Assembly (NCBI GenBank): GCA_015056575.1
Contig: SVGA01000005.1
Span: 1 to 64,000, forward strand
Origin: Butyrivibrio sp.
GTDB lineage: Bacteria; Bacillota; Clostridia; Lachnospirales; Lachnospiraceae
DNA: 64,000 bases
Reading direction: 5' to 3'
In this document: in pieces, positions 61,908-64,000 of the stretch
Layout: every line of letters begins with the position of its first letter
Numbering within the stretch: position 1 is the first letter of the stretch
Position numbers and translations under genes: made by a program
The notes under the pieces: generated by a model
Database searches by the model: none
What the model was told of the DNA's origin: nothing
The model's input: the letters and a program-made list of their open reading frames with translations, nothing else

Positions 61908-63605
61908 TCAAAGAAGATCCAGAAGTCCCTGGATTCCGTATTTGTTGTAGATATTCTTATAGTATGCCACTTCGTTCTTGATAATGGAATCGATCTGTCT
62001 CATTCCAAGAAGTTCAACCGGTGCCTTGTCATCTGTCATCACATAGCCGGAGGATTCGTAGGGCATACATCCTGCGTTTACGCTTTCCATCATACCTCTT
62101 AAGGTGTCGTTTGTCTCCATCTGTGTATTATCGGAAAGCCTCTGCAGAAAGCCGGCGTTATTTGTGGCAAAAAGTTCTCTGTTGGTGGTGCCGGGTACTT
62201 TTACAGTCACAATGTTATCAAATACAGAACTGATGGTATCTGCAAGATATGTATTGATGGTAGCTGCCTCTTTTCCCGAGACATCGTCTGTGCCCTCGCC
62301 CTGGTTATACATGTTCATGTTTACCACCATGATCCCCTCGGGGGTAAGGTGGTCTCTGACCATGGTAAAAAACTCTGATGAAGACATCTGAAAGGGAATG
62401 GTTATATCCTGATAGGCATCCACCATGATAACGTCATAGGTTCCGTCAATGGCCGCAAGATAGGCTCTTCCGTCGTAGGTTGCAACCTTTGTGTCTGAGG
62501 GAAGCTCAAAGTATTCATGAGCAAGGTCTGTGATCTTGTCGTCGATCTCAACGCCCTCCACCTCAATGTTGTCAAAGTAGCGGCTAAGCTGGGTTGCATA
62601 GGTTCCGGAACCCATGCCGAGAATAAGTACGTTCAATTTCTCGCCGGTCTGCTCCTTCTCCTTGATTCCTGCCATGTAGGAAGCAGCCATTGCGTAGTCG
62701 TAGTACATGCCTGTGAGAGCGCCGTTCTTTACAAGAATGGACTGGACACCGAAGAGCACGTTGGTGGACAGGTAAACTCTGTTGTCATCTTCTTTTACCT
62801 GAAGATAGTTATACACAGACTCGCCTTCATATGAGAGATCTTTTTCCCAGAATGCAAAAGAGGTGCTGTGTCCGAAGATCATGCAAAGGATGAAGATAAG
62901 CGCTCCTGCGATCACCTTTCTGGCGCCTCCCATGGGCGGGCTGACAAAATATACAATGGATAAGATCAGAAGAATCCCCGCGAAGATCAGGAATGTTACA
63001 GATGTGCCCACTGCAGGGATGGAAATAAAGGTGGGTACAAAGGTTCCGATGATGCTTCCTACTGTGTTGAAAGCACCGAGAGTTCCGATAATGCGGCCGT
63101 TGTCCTCAAGGGAATCAGTGGTGTACTTGGCAAGGCTGGGTGTTACGGTTCCCAGAAGAAAAAGAGGGAATACGAAAACCACCATACATGCCGCAAAGGC
63201 CGCAATTATAAGGAAGTTGCTGTTTACTGCAAAAATCAGCACTGCTGAAATGCCGATGATAATGTATTTACCAAGAACAGGTATTGCCGCGATCCAGAGG
63301 GCTGCGATGAGGATCCTTCCGTAGAGTTTGCCGGGATCCGGGTCCTTATCGGCTTTCCTTCCGCCGTAGATGTTTCCCAGAGCCATGGCAATCATGATGG
63401 TTCCGATGATGATTGTCCATACTATCTGAGATGAACTGAAATACGGTGCCAGGAGCCTGCTGGCTCCCAGCTCTACCGCCATTACAGACATACCTGCGAA
63501 GAACTCCGTCAGGTACAAAAACCATTTATTTTCCAAAATCTTCTTGCGTTCCAAATTACTGTCCCCGGCTTTCTTATTATGTGTTGTTTTCGGGGATATT
63601 TGCAT
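61908..63605 (-). CDS. Fused MFS-type membrane protein and spermidine synthase-like domain
   Basis: A 565-residue protein. The N-terminal half (about 30-260) has seven to eight hydrophobic helices, including AVELGASRLLAPYFSSSQIVWTIIIG in pieces and TVTPSLAKYT. The C-terminal half (about 265-520) resembles spermidine synthase, with NVLILGMGSGTYATQLSRYF, VEGVEIDDKIT and a DAYQDITIPF motif in place of the usual DxxD-type aspartates. Such fusions are widespread but their product is unclear, since the aminopropyl acceptor site is degenerate. The hisC ATG lies 15 bp downstream of its stop, so they are co-transcribed. Confidence 0.85.
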   Translation of the reverse strand: MQISPKTTHNKKAGDSNLERKKILENKWFLYLTEFFAGMSVMAVELGASRLLAPYFSSSQIVWTIIIGTIMIAMALGNIYGGRKADKDPDPGKLYGRILIAALWIAAIPVLGKYIIIGISAVLIFAVNSNFLIIAAFAACMVVFVFPLFLLGTVTPSLAKYTTDSLEDNGRIIGTLGAFNTVGSIIGTFVPTFISIPAVGTSVTFLIFAGILLILSIVYFVSPPMGGARKVIAGALIFILCMIFGHSTSFAFWEKDLSYEGESVYNYLQVKEDDNRVYLSTNVLFGVQSILVKNGALTGMYYDYAMAASYMAGIKEKEQTGEKLNVLILGMGSGTYATQLSRYFDNIEVEGVEIDDKITDLAHEYFELPSDTKVATYDGRAYLAAIDGTYDVIMVDAYQDITIPFQMSSSEFFTMVRDHLTPEGIMVVNMNMYNQGEGTDDVSGKEAATINTYLADTISSVFDNIVTVKVPGTTNRELFATNNAGFLQRLSDNTQMETNDTLRGMMESVNAGCMPYESSGYVMTDDKAPVELLGMRQIDSIIKNEVAYYKNIYNKYGIQGLLDLL

Positions 63606-63659
63606 ATATCACCACACAATAAAACAACTTGTACACAATCATATATCTTTTTGGGGAAT

Positions 63660-63702
63660 TTCTCAAGAAAGAACTACCGCAAATTGTGCTGTTTCTTGAG
63701 AA
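63660..63702. repeat. Hairpin A of the right-end array
   Basis: TTCTCAAGAAA (63660-63670) and TTTCTTGAGAA (63692-63702) are perfect 11-bp arms around a 21-bp loop. The arm sequence differs from the later units but the loop length is the same. Confidence 0.85.
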
Positions 63703-63715
63703 GGTACTTGAGCTG

Positions 63716-63752
63716 TTACTGTATGTATCTCATTTTCTTTTCCTTACAGTAA
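63716..63752. repeat. Hairpin unit B: TTACTGTA / TACAGTAA
   Basis: Perfect 8-bp arms (63716-63723 and 63745-63752) around 21 bp. The loop centre is ATTTTC. Confidence 0.88.
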
Positions 63753-63757
63753 AAAAA

Positions 63758-63794
63758 TCACGGTACAAAACCATTTTTCGGATTTGTACCGTAA
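63758..63794. repeat. Hairpin unit C: TCACGGTA / TACCGTAA
   Basis: Arms at 63758-63765 and 63787-63794 around 21 bp, with inner extension CAAA/TTTG giving the long perfect stem ACGGTACAAA/TTTGTACCGT. The fourth and fifth arm positions differ from unit B on both sides in a base-pair-preserving way. Confidence 0.88.
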
Positions 63795-63807
63795 TTTAGC
63801 ACCTGAT

Positions 63808-63844
63808 CTACTGCATGGATCCATTTTTTAATATTGTGCAGTAA
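63808..63844. repeat. Hairpin unit D: CTACTGCA / TGCAGTAA
   Basis: Arms at 63808-63815 and 63837-63844 around 21 bp. Seven of eight positions pair; TACTGCA/TGCAGTA is perfect. The loop shares CCATTTTT with unit C. Confidence 0.82.
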
Positions 63845-63880
63845 GCTCATCGAATCTATTCTTGCAAAACTAACGATTTA

Positions 63881-63917
63881 TTACTGTACATAATATATTT
63901 TCCAATCTCTACAGTAA
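63881..63917. repeat. Hairpin unit E: TTACTGTA / TACAGTAA
   Basis: Arms at 63881-63888 and 63910-63917, identical to those of unit B, around 21 bp of unrelated loop that again has ATTTTC at its centre. Confidence 0.88.
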
Positions 63918-63930
63918 TGTTTTTTAAGCC

Positions 63931-63967
63931 TTACGGCATGAAAAGCAAAATGCAAATCCTACCGTAA
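63931..63967. repeat. Hairpin unit F: TTACGGCA / TACCGTAA
   Basis: Arms at 63931-63938 and 63960-63967 around 21 bp, with one mismatch. Read on the minus strand its loop has ATTTT at the centre, so this unit may be in reverse orientation. Confidence 0.78.
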
Positions 63968-64000
63968 TTTGTTTTCTATATTACGTTTATTTATTATCAT

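Larger units (their letters stand above)
63606..64000. other. Gene-free end of the window with a hairpin array
   Basis: About 395 bp with no plausible protein. It must hold the promoter of the minus-strand MFS fusion, which I cannot place. From 63660 it is filled with inverted repeats, described as separate entries. A TTACGTTT at 63981-63988, exactly 50 bp after the start of the last full unit, may begin a further unit cut off by the window. Confidence 0.6.

Noticed and set aside
63660..64000. CRISPR array at the right end
   Set aside because: Units share paired arms and loop length but not a constant repeat sequence, and the intervals between units vary from 5 to 36 bp. No cas gene is present.

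Overview
The window looks like a chromosomal segment of a Lachnospiraceae bacterium (Firmicutes, Clostridia), probably close to Butyrivibrio or Pseudobutyrivibrio. This is inferred from strong AGGAGG-type ribosome binding sites, low-to-moderate GC content, an iorA/iorB/paaK/ACT cluster, TGS-less ThrS, DUF3048, DUF4230 and TraX-type proteins, and a very large Ig-like/transglutaminase surface protein. I see no phage, transposase, rRNA or CRISPR array. Most genes are ordinary housekeeping genes in long minus-strand runs.

Layout. 1-210: 3'-truncated tRNA-Ser(UGA) with a consensus promoter. 211-7291: minus operon for t6A tRNA modification and RNA metabolism (tsaE, tsaB-rimI fusion, rnz, tsaD) with ispD, a YdjC-like deacetylase and a GT4 glycosyltransferase. 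7395-9753: ribU under an FMN riboswitch, divergent from an HD-GYP protein. 9776-16478: cell-envelope genes (murA, LysM/G5/M23 peptidase, coiled-coil membrane protein, RelQ-type alarmone synthetase, GT2, LCP protein). 16556-20398: MoxR ATPase, VWA protein and LRR protein. 20401-23241: DUF362 ferredoxin protein and an acyl-CoA synthetase. 23404-30901: PNPOx-like protein, then a signalling island of CheY-like receiver, REC-GGDEF protein, Hpt protein, an amino-acid-permease/hybrid-histidine-kinase fusion and a chemoreceptor. 31025-32409: DUF4230 and a membrane protein. 32500-36799: indolepyruvate:ferredoxin oxidoreductase (iorAB), phenylacetate-CoA ligase and ACT protein. 36962-38509: sodium/solute symporter. 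38666-47787: giant surface protein, lipid kinase, folA, thyA and a beta-CASP nuclease, with a duplicated intergenic repeat. 47952-56880: DUF3048 lipoprotein, TraX, Trk potassium uptake, ThrS and SEC-C protein. 57163-63605: dapF, esterase lipoprotein, methyltransferase, small-multidrug-export protein, hisC and an MFS/spermidine-synthase fusion. 63606-64000: gene-free, holding an array of hairpin units.

Three observations stand out. First, the island at 23.9-30.9 kb has every part of a phosphorelay whose sensor is an APC-type amino-acid permease, and a possible output is cyclic-di-GMP. Second, a 16-bp motif (ACTTTAnnnCTTTAAA) lies at the promoters of the acyl-CoA synthetase, iorAB-paaK and symporter operons, suggesting one repressor controls an aryl/acyl-acid regulon. 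Third, the right end holds at least five 37-bp units built as 8-bp inverted arms around a loop of exactly 21 bp, with partly compensatory arm changes; the array appears to continue past the window edge and I cannot assign it to a known element.
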